This document shows, one piece after another, positions 1 to 10,973 of a DNA stretch of 64,000 nt. The stretch comes from Rhodosporidiobolus odoratus (lineage: Eukaryota; Basidiomycota; Microbotryomycetes; Sporidiobolales; Sporidiobolaceae). The translations under genes were made by a program, and so were the position numbers. Below the pieces are notes generated by a model. It searched no databases. It had not been told where the DNA came from and saw only the letters and a list, made by a program, of their open reading frames with translations. Location of the stretch: assembly GCA_034387635.1 (NCBI GenBank), contig JAOANU010000017.1, forward strand, positions 310,001-374,000, written 5' to 3'. Position 1 is the first letter of the stretch, and every line of letters begins with the position of its first letter.

Positions 1-2054
1 TCCTCCTCCTCCTCCTCCTCCTCAGCTTCTTCGTCCTCAGGAGCAGCATTGCCACCTGCGGCAGCAGGTCACCAACATTCCGCAGGAACCCGAGTCAGAA
101 ACGGTGAAAAATAGGAGAGGTAAAAGACTATGCAGGAAAAAAAAAAAAAGAGCGAACGCACCCTCCCCATCCCCCTCAACCTTGTTATCAACAACCAGCC
201 TCAACCCCTGAACCGTAGTAGTTCCTTTTTGACCCTCTTTCCGTTTCGTCATCAAGATTTTCTCAACCGTGTGATCGAGGTTGGCCATTTCCGTGATGAT
301 CGAGTTGAGTCGACGGAGGTTGTGAGAGGTTGAGTGGTGGAGACCCTGTCCCAAGTTGCGGTGCATGGTACCGTCGAGGCGAAGCGGGCGGAAGAGGGAG
401 GAAGGGGGACGAGGGGGAATGATGAGCCAGTCCGCAAGAGCATATAGAAGGAGAGAACTTACAATACTAGGCGCCACATCCCCATGCAACATCCACCCCT
501 CTCCTCTCCTCTTCTTCGCTCTCAAAACCTTCAGAACCCTACTCTTGACCAACTGACGGTTACTCGCCAAGTACTGGGCCGAAAGTGGAGTCATCAACAG
601 TTCCCCCTCTCGTCCTCTAGGTCCTCTGCCTCCTTCTCCTCCGAGCGCGTCATCGTCATCGTCCTCTTCATCGCCAGATTGAGTAGGGTTGGCGCTGACG
701 TTCGCACCGGCGGACGGGTCAGAAGCGATGTGAATGGCCCACTTGTCGGAACGCGAGAGGTAGCGAATGTGGAGGACTCGGTTGGTACGGCAGCCTTGAT
801 CTATGTCGGAGAACTTTTTGCTGCGCGGCGGTGGTGTAAAAAGACCATGAATAGGGAGAGAGAGAGAGGGAGAAGGATCGGTCAGTGGGTTGCACGGGAG
901 GTTTGCGAGGGAGAGCCGGGGCAAGACTGCGAGAGTGCGTGGGGATGAGGGTACCGAGGACGATCATAAGGCAGCGGTACTACATGCACGAGGCAGAAGA
1001 GAGAAGGCAACAGAGAAAGCGACTCACACCAACCCCAACCCAATAGGAATCTTGATACAATGAAACACACTTTTCGGTTCGATCCCGAGCTGCTTCGAGA
1101 TGGTGACGGCCGTGACTCCTTCCTCACGGGAGGAGGCGACGAGTTTCAAGACGGAGATGATGAGAGGGGTAAGGGAAGTGGGCTGATCAGGGGCAGGTGA
1201 ACGAAACGAGATGAAGGACCGGGCGGGAAGAGCGGAAGGGGGGAGGGGGGGGGGGAGCAGGTGAGTCGGACGGACACGAAGGGAGGAAAGTGGGGGCAAG
1301 GCAAATAACCAAAACGCACCCTGGCATAACTCCCGGTAATAGCGACCCAAGCCGTCTCCTCCCCTACCAGCACCCTCAATCGCTCCTGCCCGTACCTGTC
1401 CCTCAACGCGAGCATGCCTTCTTGCCTTTCCTCTCCCTCCAAGATCCTCATCTCATGCGTCGGCTTTGTGGCCGCCGCTGCGGCTTTTTTCGCTCCCGGT
1501 CTCTTTTTTCCTGGGGCGATTGCGGCCGGGGCGGCGGGTTTCGTCTTGCCTGCGCCGCTCGAGGCTTCTGCCGCGCCTTCGGCTTGGCCGTCTGGTGAAG
1601 GCGCACCTCCTCCGTCCTGTGCGGCCTGTTCTCCCCCTTCTTGCGCATCTTGCTCCTTTTTGGCTCCGTCCTGGTGGTTCGCGAGCGGGCTCAAGACGCC
1701 GACGCGGACATGGTCCTGCTGAACGAGTTGGTCCCAGACGAACGAGAGAAAGGGGTCGTCGATGTTTTGTCGGTGAGGTTTGGGTTGCGAGGTGCTGGTC
1801 GAGGCCGAGGCGGAGGACGAGTAGAAGTAGTCGACAAAGCGGGTGAGGGCGGGGAGGGAAGTGCCTGCAGTGAGAGGGGGGGGGGGGGACGGGGCCAGAG
1901 TGTCAGTCTGGTTGGGCACAGAGGGTGAAAAGTAGATAGAAGTGGCTGGGAGGGGGAGTCGAACTCGTGTGGTTGCGACTAGCGAGCTGGACTTGCCGTT
2001 GTCGGCGTCAAAGGCGATCTCGTCGAGTAGGAACTGAACGAGAGCGTCAATCAT
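1..2054 (-). CDS. TFC3: TFIIIC largest-subunit (B-block binding) protein, partial
   Basis: Probable B-block-binding subunit of RNA polymerase III factor TFIIIC, which recognises the internal B box of tRNA genes in the nucleus. The reverse-strand gene starts at 2054 (MIDALVQFLLDEIAFD) and its 3' end lies beyond the left edge. Several introns split it; visible coding blocks lie roughly at 2054-1330, 1170-1030, 830-490 and 330-1. The block near 1170-1030 reads LGIEPKSVFHCIKIPIGLGLV and joins to a block with TNRVLHIRYL, the winged-helix pattern (lineage-specific response, then 'kGLI') known for the B-block domain. An Ala/Pro/Lys-rich low-complexity linker precedes it. The TCC repeat at the left edge encodes a Glu-rich run. 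The domain assignment comes from family pattern only; the rest of the protein is not in view. Confidence 0.7.
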
Positions 2055-2363
2055 TCCCTGACCCCGTCGGTGTGGTGGGTGGGTGATGAGATGAATATGT
2101 ATGGGAGTTCAAGTTGGAAGTTGAGGATGATGAGGTGCTGGGCTGACAATGGGTCAAGTGGGTAAGTACGGTGGTCTACTCGGTCTACTCCCTGCTGAAG
2201 TCAATTATTGTACAGCCCAGACTCGAGCAGTCGACGGGACTGAGAGTGACGACTTGTCTCTCTAGTCTAGTCTCTCTCCTCGTCCACCGTAACACCGTAA
2301 CAGGGATCACAACAGTCGACTTGGACACTGTCGTGCGTTCCCCCCACCACCCTCCGCTGGGTC
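2055..2363. promoter_or_regulatory. Shared divergent promoter region TFC3-like / VPS36
   Basis: The 309 bases between two divergent start codons (2054 reverse, 2364 forward) must hold both core promoters and leaders. I see no recognisable factor site. The forward side has C/T-rich stretches typical of basidiomycete leaders. Confidence 0.5.
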
Positions 2364-4916
2364 ATGCACCGCTTCACCCCGCTCGCCCTTCCCTCGATTC
2401 AATCCCTCTCGGCCCTCTTGTACCCCGACGAACTCGTCCAACTCCAACAGCACAACGTCGGACTCTACAACGGGTAACTTGTCCTCTTCCCCCTCTCTCT
2501 CCCTTCCCTTTCGCACCTTCCCGTCCACTCACTCGTCCCTCTCTTTCTCACAGTAAAGACAAAGCCCCACTTTACCAACATGGTACTCTGGTCCTCACCA
2601 CCCACCGCCTCCTCTTTCTCCACTCGACTCACCCTCACAAACACTCGCTCGCCCTCCCACTCGACCTCATCCGCCAGTCCGAGTTCTGGACCGGCTTCCT
2701 AAAGTCGTCCCCGAAAATCACCCTCACCCTCAACGAGCCTCGGCGCGGCGACCAGGCCGAGCAGTCCGACACGCGACGAGAGGGCGACACACAGGACCAA
2801 CCCCGACTAGATGACCCCGAGAGGCTGCACCAGCAGTTGGCACACCAGGCTCAGGGCAGGAGCTGGGTCTGCCGAGTCTGCGGCATGAGAAACTCTCCCT
2901 CGGCCAAGTGCTCACTCTGCGGCGTGCCCAACGACACTCCCTCGACATCGTCGTCGTCGTCAACCCCTCCTGCAACCGCTCCTTCAAGGTTTTCCACCCC
3001 TCCCCCACCCGCTCCTCCGGTCCCTCCCCGACCCGCACCCTCTTCAGCCTCTCCAGCCTCGACCGTAGACGCCCGCGAAGCCGGCGCCCGACTCTCCTGC
3101 CCCGTCTGCACCTTTCTGAACCACCACTCGATGACCTCGTGCGAAGTGTGCGGGTCGGCCCTCTTCCCCTCCTCCTCGATTCCAACTTCTCGCCGACCTG
3201 CAGCTTCCTCCGCATCCAGCTCGACCTCGACTTCGACCTCGACTTCGACCTCGGCTACCTCGACTCCGCGCCCTGCCACCCCGGCCAGCAGCGGCAACGG
3301 CAACGGATCCGACAAGCTACCCACCTTTGTTCGGTTGTCGTTTCGACAAGGTGGAGCTGGTCCGTTCTATGCGAAACTCAAAGAAGAACTCGGGCAGAGA
3401 CGGTGGGAGATTCAGACTTCAAGGGGGCCGAAGGGTGGGAGTAGGGATGTCAAGTCGCAGAGCGGTGCTACGGGAGAGGGACACGAGGGGAAGGAGGGAG
3501 TCGGGATCGGTGCGTTGCTCTCTCTGATCTGCCTTTGCTTGTTGGCTACGGTCATTGACCTCGGCTCCACCTGCTCTCTGCCTACGCTCGTCCTCTGATA
3601 TCCCTTCCTCGACATCCCTTCCTCGCGCGGCAACTTATTCCTGCCTTCTCTCAGACGCTATCCTCCGTAACCTGACTTTGACATCCCAGAACCGAGAGGA
3701 CGAGATGGATGTCGCCTTGCGAGATTTGGAGAGTTTGATGAGCAAAGCGGGCGAGATGGTTCGGTTTCTTTGCTTTCTTTCTTCCTTTCTCTCAGCTCTT
3801 TCCGTCCGGAGAGACCAGGATGACGGACATGTCTCTGATCTCCATCGCTTTGAATGGACAGATTGCTCTCGCTCAGTCTATCAACGCTCAACTCTCCACC
3901 TCTTCCTCTACCTCCACCTCTTCTTCTTCCACCCCAACTCCCGAAGCCGCCGCCCTCGCCACCCGTTCCCTAACCCAACTCGGTCTTCTCACCCAACCCG
4001 CCGTAACCTCCTCCACCTCTTCCACTTCCACCTCGACCTCTTCCGCTGCAAGCTCGAACACATCAGGTTACCACCTCGACTTGGCCAAAGAATTGGTAGG
4101 CGTGCTTGAGAAAAGTCGGTTGGTAGAGAGAGGAGGAGGGGTGGTGGGATTGGATGAGGTTTGGTGTAGTTGGAATAGGGCTAGGGGGGTGGGTACGTGT
4201 CCCTGTTCTCTCTCTCTTCGTCTTCTTCTTCTTTCTCTCCTGTTCTCTCCTCTCCGACTCCTCTGCTGACCTCCTTTCTTCCTGCCGCCCCCTTTGTCCT
4301 TCATCCCTCCTTCGTACCACCCTTTCCCAACCTCTCTGCCCTCTCTCTCCCCACAGCCCTAGTCTCCCCCAAAGACCTCCGCCTCACAGCCCCTTACCTC
4401 CCAACCCTAACTCGAAACCCCAAACTCGACCTGTTGACGTTCCCCAAATCGGGCTTGACGATTCTTCACGATGAGAGGTTTTCGAGGGACGCTTTTGGGG
4501 CGAGGCTGGGGGGGTGGTTGGATGAGGAGAGCTCGAGAGGTGGGGTGATAGACGACGACGACGACGACCACGACGAGCAAGTAGAAGAAGAAGGCGGAGG
4601 AGGAGGGGATCCAAACCCGTCCCCTCGCAATCGCGACCGCGACGGCAATCGTCAACGACCACCGAGACAACCCGTCGGAGGTCTCAACCTCTTACAAATA
4701 GCTCAACACGAACACATCTCTCTAGGTTTGGCGAAAGAGTTGGTCGAATTGATCGAGATGGAACCTGCCAGAGGAGGACTAGGCGAAGAAGGGTCGATTG
4801 TTTGTAGGGATGAACAACAGGTTGGGGAGGGGGTTAGGTGGTTTAGGAATGTTATTTCGATGATTGGAGCGGAAGGAGAAGGAGAGGGAGGCGGGTGGGA
4901 TGGTCAGGTGTTGTGA
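2364..4916 (+). CDS. VPS36: ESCRT-II subunit VPS36
   Basis: ESCRT-II component that binds ubiquitinated cargo and phosphoinositide at endosomes for multivesicular-body sorting. The start at 2364 (MHRFTPLALP) gives an N-terminal GLUE domain, interrupted by an intron at 2477. Two NZF-type zinc fingers are inserted, as in yeast Vps36: WVCRVCGMRN...CSLCGVPN near 2862-2930 and CPVCTFLNHH...CEVCGSALF near 3097-3165. Ser/Thr/Pro-rich linkers follow, then the EAP30-type winged-helix region in blocks at about 3690-3755, 3820-4190 and 4355-4916, with short introns between. The C-terminal block contains LNLLQIAQHEHISLGLAKEL and an Asp-rich tract encoded by a GAC repeat (4552-4575). Divergent from the TFC3-like gene. 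Exact splice sites were placed by eye. Confidence 0.88.
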
Positions 4917-5170
4917 GGGGCGTGAGGGAGGGAGAATGGTCGGTAAGCGAGCGAGCGAGGCAAGGTGGGGGGAGCCAGGACGGACGTCGAGCAAAGAGCG
5001 CAGTACTGTTAGAGCGTAGTTAGCTTGTTGTCGTTATACACAGCCTTGTTCGCATTACGAGATTTCTCTCGCAAACCTGGGCAATCACTGCTGATCCTCG
5101 ATCGTGGAGCAAGAAAAGACTGCAAGGACGACAGCGATGGATAGGACTGCACCTCCCCTCCCCGGATCTG

Positions 5171-6531
5171 CTATCGTTCTTCCACCTCGCCCTCTACCTT
5201 CCCGCCCTCCTGTGCTGCTACCTCTGCTTGTTCCCGCTCCATGACATAGAAGTAGTACGAAAAGCCATCTCCGACTTCTAAAATGTCGACTGTCCAGCCG
5301 GGTCGAAGCAGGTGTTGGCGTCGGAAATGAGGTTGACCAACTGTCAGACAGGAGAGAATCAGCGTCAGTCTTTCATGTGCCGCCTACATGACGATCTTTG
5401 CAGAACGAGGGTCGGGTAGGAGAAGGAAAAGAAAGTGAGGGAACGCAAGCCTCCCCCCCTCCCCCCTCAGAACTCACAAGTCAAATACAAGAACTTCCCC
5501 CCCTCTCTCAAAACCCTAACCACCTCATCCACTTCGCCCTTTACATCCTCCACAATCTCGGGAGGAGGGTTCCAGGGATCCAAGTTTTTGGCAGTGAGCA
5601 TGGCGTCCATGGTACCTTTGTCGAGGCAGATGTCGATCGAAGAGGCGGGGAAGGGGAGGCGGCGGATGTCGCCGGTTGTCCCTGATTTAGGTGGGAAGGG
5701 TTGAAGGGAGTGGGTGCGTAGAGGAGTGGGTCGAGAGTGAGGAAGAATGGACGGATTGCAGGAAGGGAGAGCAGAGAAGTAGGTCAGTCCTGAATCGAAA
5801 GGGCCCGTGAAGCGCACGCAAGTGCAGATCTAGAGCATGGACGGCCAGAGAGGTGTGCTTTCCTGGGCGGGAGGGACTTGAAAGGCGAGAGAGGGTGAGA
5901 CAGACAGAAAGAGAGAAACGCACAGGTCATTCCCACTCGCTCAACATTAACCCTCTCCATCTTCTCAATTACGACGGGCGAATAGTCGATGTTATGGATA
6001 TCATGATACCCATCGTCATACATATCTTGCGATAAAGTCGAGTTACCGCATCCGAGCATGACGATTTTGGCCTTCTTGTCCGGGATGAAACGGTTGATCA
6101 GGTGCTTGATTTCTGCGTACGTCTTGAACCAGTCGAAGGAGGAGGTGTCGGCTTCTCTGTGGTGTAGGAGAGGGCGGGGTAGGTTGGAACGAAGGTCGGC
6201 AAGGTTGGGAAGAAAAGAAAGGGACGCGGAAGAAGGAGTTCAGTGGTCGAGTAGAGCGGGGCGAGGCGAACTGCTGTGACCTTACTTCGAATATCGCTCA
6301 TCCCTGTACGAATGATGGGGGAGGGATCAGCTTAGAACGGCGTGTGTGTTGCATTTCTGTAGGAGAAAGCGGTCGAGGAGGGACAGAAAAAGCGGACAGG
6401 ACGCCTGGAAGCGGCGCTCTGCCCTGGGGCGCAGCCGCCAGAGGACGGGCAATACATGCTAGCTCCGAGAGGGGGGCTTACCAGTACTCCTGTGTTCCGT
6501 ATTGATGGTTTTCGGACGGTAAGAGGTCCAT
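5171..6531 (-). CDS. Class I SAM methyltransferase, EEF1AKMT4/METTL13-like
   Basis: Seven-beta-strand S-adenosylmethionine methyltransferase of the family that includes lysine methyltransferases acting on translation factor eEF1A. The start at 6531 gives an exon ending YGTQEYW; the next exon supplies DERYS, restoring the family motif YGT-x-EYWDERY across an intron. Then come SSFDWFKTY, the SAM-binding loop VMLGCGNSTLSQDMYDDGY, DYSPVVIEKM, and the catalytic-face segment DICLDKGTMDAML. The last exon reads QPHFRR...GWTVDILEVG and a Glu-rich tail, with stop at 5171. Five or more introns. The substrate is inferred from family resemblance only. Starting at the later methionine at 6301 would lose the YWDERY motif, so the 6531 start is preferred. 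Confidence 0.82.
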
Positions 6532-6787
6532 GGTTCAAAAAGTGCAGAGCAGGCGAAGAGTATTCGGGGCGGGGCCGTCGAAGCTGTGTCGAGTGATAAT
6601 ACAGATTCAATGAGGCCAATAAGCTCTTCGAGGCTGTAACAACGAGATGTCGACGAGGTGAAATGGCAACCTGTTCTCGCTGTTGTTGATCTCCGACTTC
6701 CGGGCGGACGCATCTCGTTCCCCACTCCCTCCGTCACTCTCGCTCTTCTCCTTCTCACTTGATCTATTCATCTAGTCTATTGTCATC

Positions 6788-7613
6788 ATGTCGCTCACCA
6801 ACTACTCTCTCTACTCTGTCCCCGCCGTTGTACGTTCCCCCTCTCCTCCTCCATCTCGACCTCCTCCACTTCTCTCGACTGGCCGAGCTAACCCTTAGCA
6901 CTTCCTCATCCATCTCACCGTCTACCCACAGTGGCTCGTCGGTATCGGCGTGCACTGGCAGGCAATCTTCCTCAGCAAGAGCAGCAAGGAGATCCCCGAA
7001 TTCGTTCGTCTCGTTCTCCCACCTCGTCTCGCCTCGGTTCCCACCTCCCTAACCTCCACTTTCGTACAGGACAATGTCTCCCCGAGGCAGTTCGTCGTCA
7101 GGATGAGCGAGCTTGCCAGGACGAGCAAGGACGCCGCCAAGTTCCTCCGCATCGAGGCTGCTCAGCAAAACATCTTCGAGAACCTCGGTAGGCGGCGTCT
7201 CCCGTTTCCGCTTCCTGCTCGACCGTACTGATCCCGCTCTACCTCCAGGATGGTACGCTGCTGCCATTGTTGCCGGTAACATCGCCCGCCTTCCCGTCAA
7301 GACCTTGAACACCATTGCTGCTTCTTACGTTGCTTCCCGCCTCCTCTACTCCGTACGTTTGACCCCAGTCGACACTATGCTATTTGCCCATACACTGACC
7401 TTCCACTCCTCGTGCAGGTCCTCTACGCCAACACGACTTCCGCCAAATACGCCGCCCTCCGCTCGGTCACCTTCCTTAGCAGTGCGTTTGAACTTTCTTC
7501 CGTGTTTCCCCGCTGCTATCTCTCATCTGACCTCACATCCCTTTTCTATAGGCGTCGGCTTGACCTTCACCACCTTCATTAAGGCTGGCAACGCTCTCAA
7601 CAGGCTTTACTAA
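6788..7613 (+). CDS. MAPEG-family membrane protein
   Basis: Small integral membrane protein of the MAPEG family (membrane-associated eicosanoid/glutathione metabolism). It starts at 6788 (MSLTNYSLYSVPAV) and is built from about five short exons. Visible coding segments: WLVGIGVHWQAIFLSKSSKE (first membrane span), NVSPRQFVVRMSELARTS, FLRIEAAQQNIFENLG (the conserved R-x-x-x-A-x-x-N loop), WYAAAIVAGNIARLP, LNTIAASYVASRLLYS, and a final span ending GNALNRLY. The RxEAAQQN and SR(L/A)LYS positions match fungal MAPEG proteins. The reaction cannot be fixed from sequence; many fungal members are glutathione-transferase- or peroxidase-like. Confidence 0.83.
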
Positions 7614-8274
7614 GCGACATTGCCTTGTTCCCCCTGAATCCCGTCTTGTACACTTGTCTTCCCTACAAATAACGGTATCAGTATACTATCAACGCGTCCT
7701 CAGGCACACTGTGTCCGCGCTGTCACTACGAGGCGTCGCCATGCAGTCAGGAGACGCGCTCTCCATTTTTCTTTGCGGTACCTTCCGCTGCACAACGTGC
7801 TTTTACAGCGCACGCTCCAGGAGCGGGTCGGAACGGTCTGGATGCTCGTCTGTGTGACTTTTCGTGGCCGCATCGCGTGAACAGAGGAAAGAAGTCGTGC
7901 AGAAAGGGAAAGCGCCAATTTCGTCACCTTTGGGAGGCGATGATCGGGCGAGTACCGCGACTTTCTAGAGAATGCCGAGCACTCGCGGTCGCCTGCAGTC
8001 CTCTTCACGAGAGTGTCCATTGCTACACTGTTCAGAGAGAGGGCCGACTTGACGTGTCGGTCAGCGAACCGGCGAGTCGAAGTGTCAGAGGGAAGGAAGA
8101 GTTCAACTCGCTCTCGTTCCATCCAAGTGGACTCAAGAACCTCACCTAACCCTTGTATACACCCCTAGCAACACTGTCAACCCAACTCGCGCCCCTCTTG
8201 ACTCCGCTCAGGCTCACTCTCCTCACCCCGAGCCCTCGAGCTCACCTCTTCCCCACCTCTACGGGCCAGCTGGA
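7614..8274. other. Intergenic region, no gene seen
   Basis: About 660 bases between the MAPEG gene stop and the OTU gene start, both forward. It should contain the MAPEG 3' UTR and the OTU promoter. I found no conserved coding segment on either strand and no repeat. Confidence 0.5.
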
Positions 8275-10629
8275 ATGGCGAAGGGTGAAAGACACGCGAA
8301 GGTCTACGGTCGGTCCGGCAGGGAAAAGACGAGATCGAAGAAGCCGACGGTGCGTGCTTTATACTCTCCCCCCACTCTCGTTCTCGCTTCACTCCTCTGT
8401 TGACACAACGCGAAAGTCGCTGATGAGTCTTGTACCACCAGCTCATCGAGGATCCCGAGCTCGAGGAAAAGGTCCTGAACGCCCAGCTGAGAGAGGCCAA
8501 CCTGTACGCGGCAAATATTCTCGGCGGTGAGGCGTTTTTTTCCCTTTCCCTCTTCTGTCGCCAAGGAGGGAGTGCTGACTCCCCGGGCCTATCCATCCGT
8601 CGTTGCATGGTGCAGATGGGAACTGCCTCTTCCGAGCCTTGTCGGATCAGCTGTACGGCTCGCCGTCGATGCATTTGGCCCTTCGGCATGAGGTGCGTTT
8701 CCCTTCACCCCTGTGTAGTCGTCACCGCCATCGGCGCACTCACGCTCGATCGTGCTACTTTTCTCTCTCTCTCTCTCTAGGTCTGCGATTACTTGTCCGC
8801 CAACCCGGACAAATATCGCTTCTTCATCGACGAAGATTCGGTGAAAGGCGGCTTCAACGGTCACGTACGAGAAATGCGACAACCTGGTGCGTACCACCAT
8901 TCCTTCCGCTCTGTCGTATGCGATCTTGCTGAAGTGTTTTACATGAGTAGGAACGTACGGCACCAATATCGAGCTTTCGGCCTTCGTTGCCCGCTATCGT
9001 CGCCCCGTCAAGGTCTACCAACCAAATCTAGTCTACGTTCTTCCCGTTGACGAGGCAGACCCATCCGCATCTGGCGGTGCCGCAGAAGGCTCGAGATCTC
9101 CCTCACCTCCTCCGCCTGGACCCGAACTCGAGCCGGACGAGCCGAAGCTGTCGGCGAGAGAGCGACGCATGAAGGCTCGGGAGGAGAAGGCGGCCGCAAA
9201 GGGAGAAAAGGGCAAGGGAAAAGGCAAAGGGAAGGAAGTCGTCCAAGCGAAGTGGACCGCGCCTGATCCTCAGCCATTTGACGGCACCCCGCTTTGCATC
9301 GTGTACGTCGAGTTTTCCCTTCCTCGTTTTGATCCATAATAGCTAGCTGACGCTTACCACCTCGAGACCGCAGCTACCACTCTTGGGAGCACTACTCGTC
9401 GCTTCGCAACCTCGATGGTCCGCACACCGGTCCGCCTCGTCTGCGGGTTGTGAGCTTATTTCTGCTTGGCTATGTACTGTGCGGAGTTTGCTCACCCAGG
9501 GCTTCTGTTCTAGGCGCGTCTTGGCTCACCGGCGCTGACGGAGCAAACCGCTGTTGCCAACGACGACCAACCCGCTGAGGAAGACGACCTCGAAGAAGCC
9601 GAGCCCGACGATGATCAACCTGCTTCACCTGACCGCTCGCAACGGGATGTCGACATGGCTGAGGCAGAAGACGATGATGCGGAAATCCCTTTGCTTCGGC
9701 TCGACCCAGATACCGACGCCCTACATACGGGCCCGGCTATACGGCTCGCCTCGTCTCGCCCGCACAAAGCCACGGATGCTCAATCCTTACCTTCCGTACG
9801 CGCTGCTCTTGCTCGAGTCAAAGCCGACGCTACTTCCGCTCAGCCTTCACGTGCCGCTTCACCTTCCTTGCATCCTCCTGAGTCCATCTCGCATGGCCGT
9901 CTCCCTCCCCTTCCGCCTCCACCTACTCTACCCACGCGTACCAACTATGTAGCCCCTGCAGCTGCGGAACGTGCTTCCCCGCGGCCTCCGAAACACAACC
10001 TTGACCGAAGTCGACCCCGCTCGCCCTCTCAAGCCACATCTTCCTCCTCTTCTTCCGGTGCGACCTCCCCTGTTCACCCAGACGAGCAAGACCCGGACCC
10101 AGACCCCGAGCCCGACCTGGACGAGAATGACAACGATTCCCTATCTCGGCGATTACGCTCCCGGGTTGACTCACCCGCATTGTCCACCTCAACCGCTTCG
10201 ACCGGAGTCGCAAGCGCTTCATCAGGTTACAGCGGTGAGAGTGGGGACAGTGGAGGAACGCAGGCGTCTTCTCCGCCTGATCCCAAGGCTGCGGCTCAGA
10301 CGAGTCCTGCGAGTGATGGTGCCTTTGAAGAAGGAGAAGATGTGGAAGGGGAAGAGGCGACTCCTTCCCCTGCTTCGGCCGCGGCGGCATCGACGAGCAA
10401 GACCCGCTCACAGACCCGGCAACGGCGGGGTCCGACTGCAGCGGAGAAGAAGGAGCTGGCGAGGCAACGGCGGATGGAGCGCAGGAGGGCGAAGGCGGTT
10501 GAGGCTCAGGCTGGAATTAGAGCCTCGGCTGATGAGGGGAGGGTTCTCAGAAGTGGGAGGACGACGGGAAAGGTCGGCCCTGCGGGAGGTGAAGGAGAGT
10601 TGGGCAAGATGCGCGAGCTGTTCATCTGA
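8275..10629 (+). CDS. OTU-domain cysteine protease (deubiquitinase-like)
   Basis: OTU-family cysteine protease, expected to remove ubiquitin. It starts at 8275 (MAKGERHAKVYGR), followed by introns near 8350-8441, 8528-8613, 8695-8780, 8886-8950 and further short ones. The catalytic Cys box is DGNCLFRALSDQLYGS (about 8615-8665), then LRHEV, CDYLSANPDKYRFFIDED and the family-typical GTNIELSAFVARYRRPVKVY (about 8950-9025). The catalytic His is in YHSWEHYSSLRNLDG (about 9373-9418). Between the substrate-binding strand and the His box lies a basic Lys/Gly-rich insert. A C-terminal half of about 370 residues is Ser/Pro/Asp/Glu-rich and disordered, ending with an Arg-rich segment. Domain order resembles OTUD3/OTU2-type proteins. 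High confidence for the domain, low for substrate specificity. Confidence 0.88.
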
Positions 10630-10973
10630 TCTGTCCTTTCCTCTGTCTCTTCTTCTCCCGCTCACGCCCCGGTCTTGTCTTTTTTCTTTCGTGTACATAC
10701 TTCTAGCCCGCCATTCATCTCACTACTTGTGCCTTACCTTCTTCGCCTCGTTCTCATTGTCATCTAGCATACAGCAGCAACCTTGCCTCGTCTCGCATCC
10801 ATTCCCTCGTTCTTTTCCGTGTTGACGCCCCTTTGCATAGTCCACCTGTTCCCCCCTCTGCAGTAGAATGATACCTTCTCGTACCCCTTGCATTGCTACA
10901 GTCTTCTACCTCCAACTCGTCATGCTTGTGGCGAACGGGACAACATGCAAGCATAACGAGAATCTCCTTCGTG
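10630..10973. other. Convergent 3' intergenic region
   Basis: About 344 bases between the stops of the forward OTU gene and the reverse BAR-SH3 gene. It is pyrimidine-rich in the first part, consistent with 3' UTRs. No gene seen. Confidence 0.5.

Noticed and set aside
2171..3598. Long forward frame of 475 codons
   Set aside because: It reads through VPS36 introns; the true VPS36 start is 2364 in another frame and the frame fits only the zinc-finger exon.
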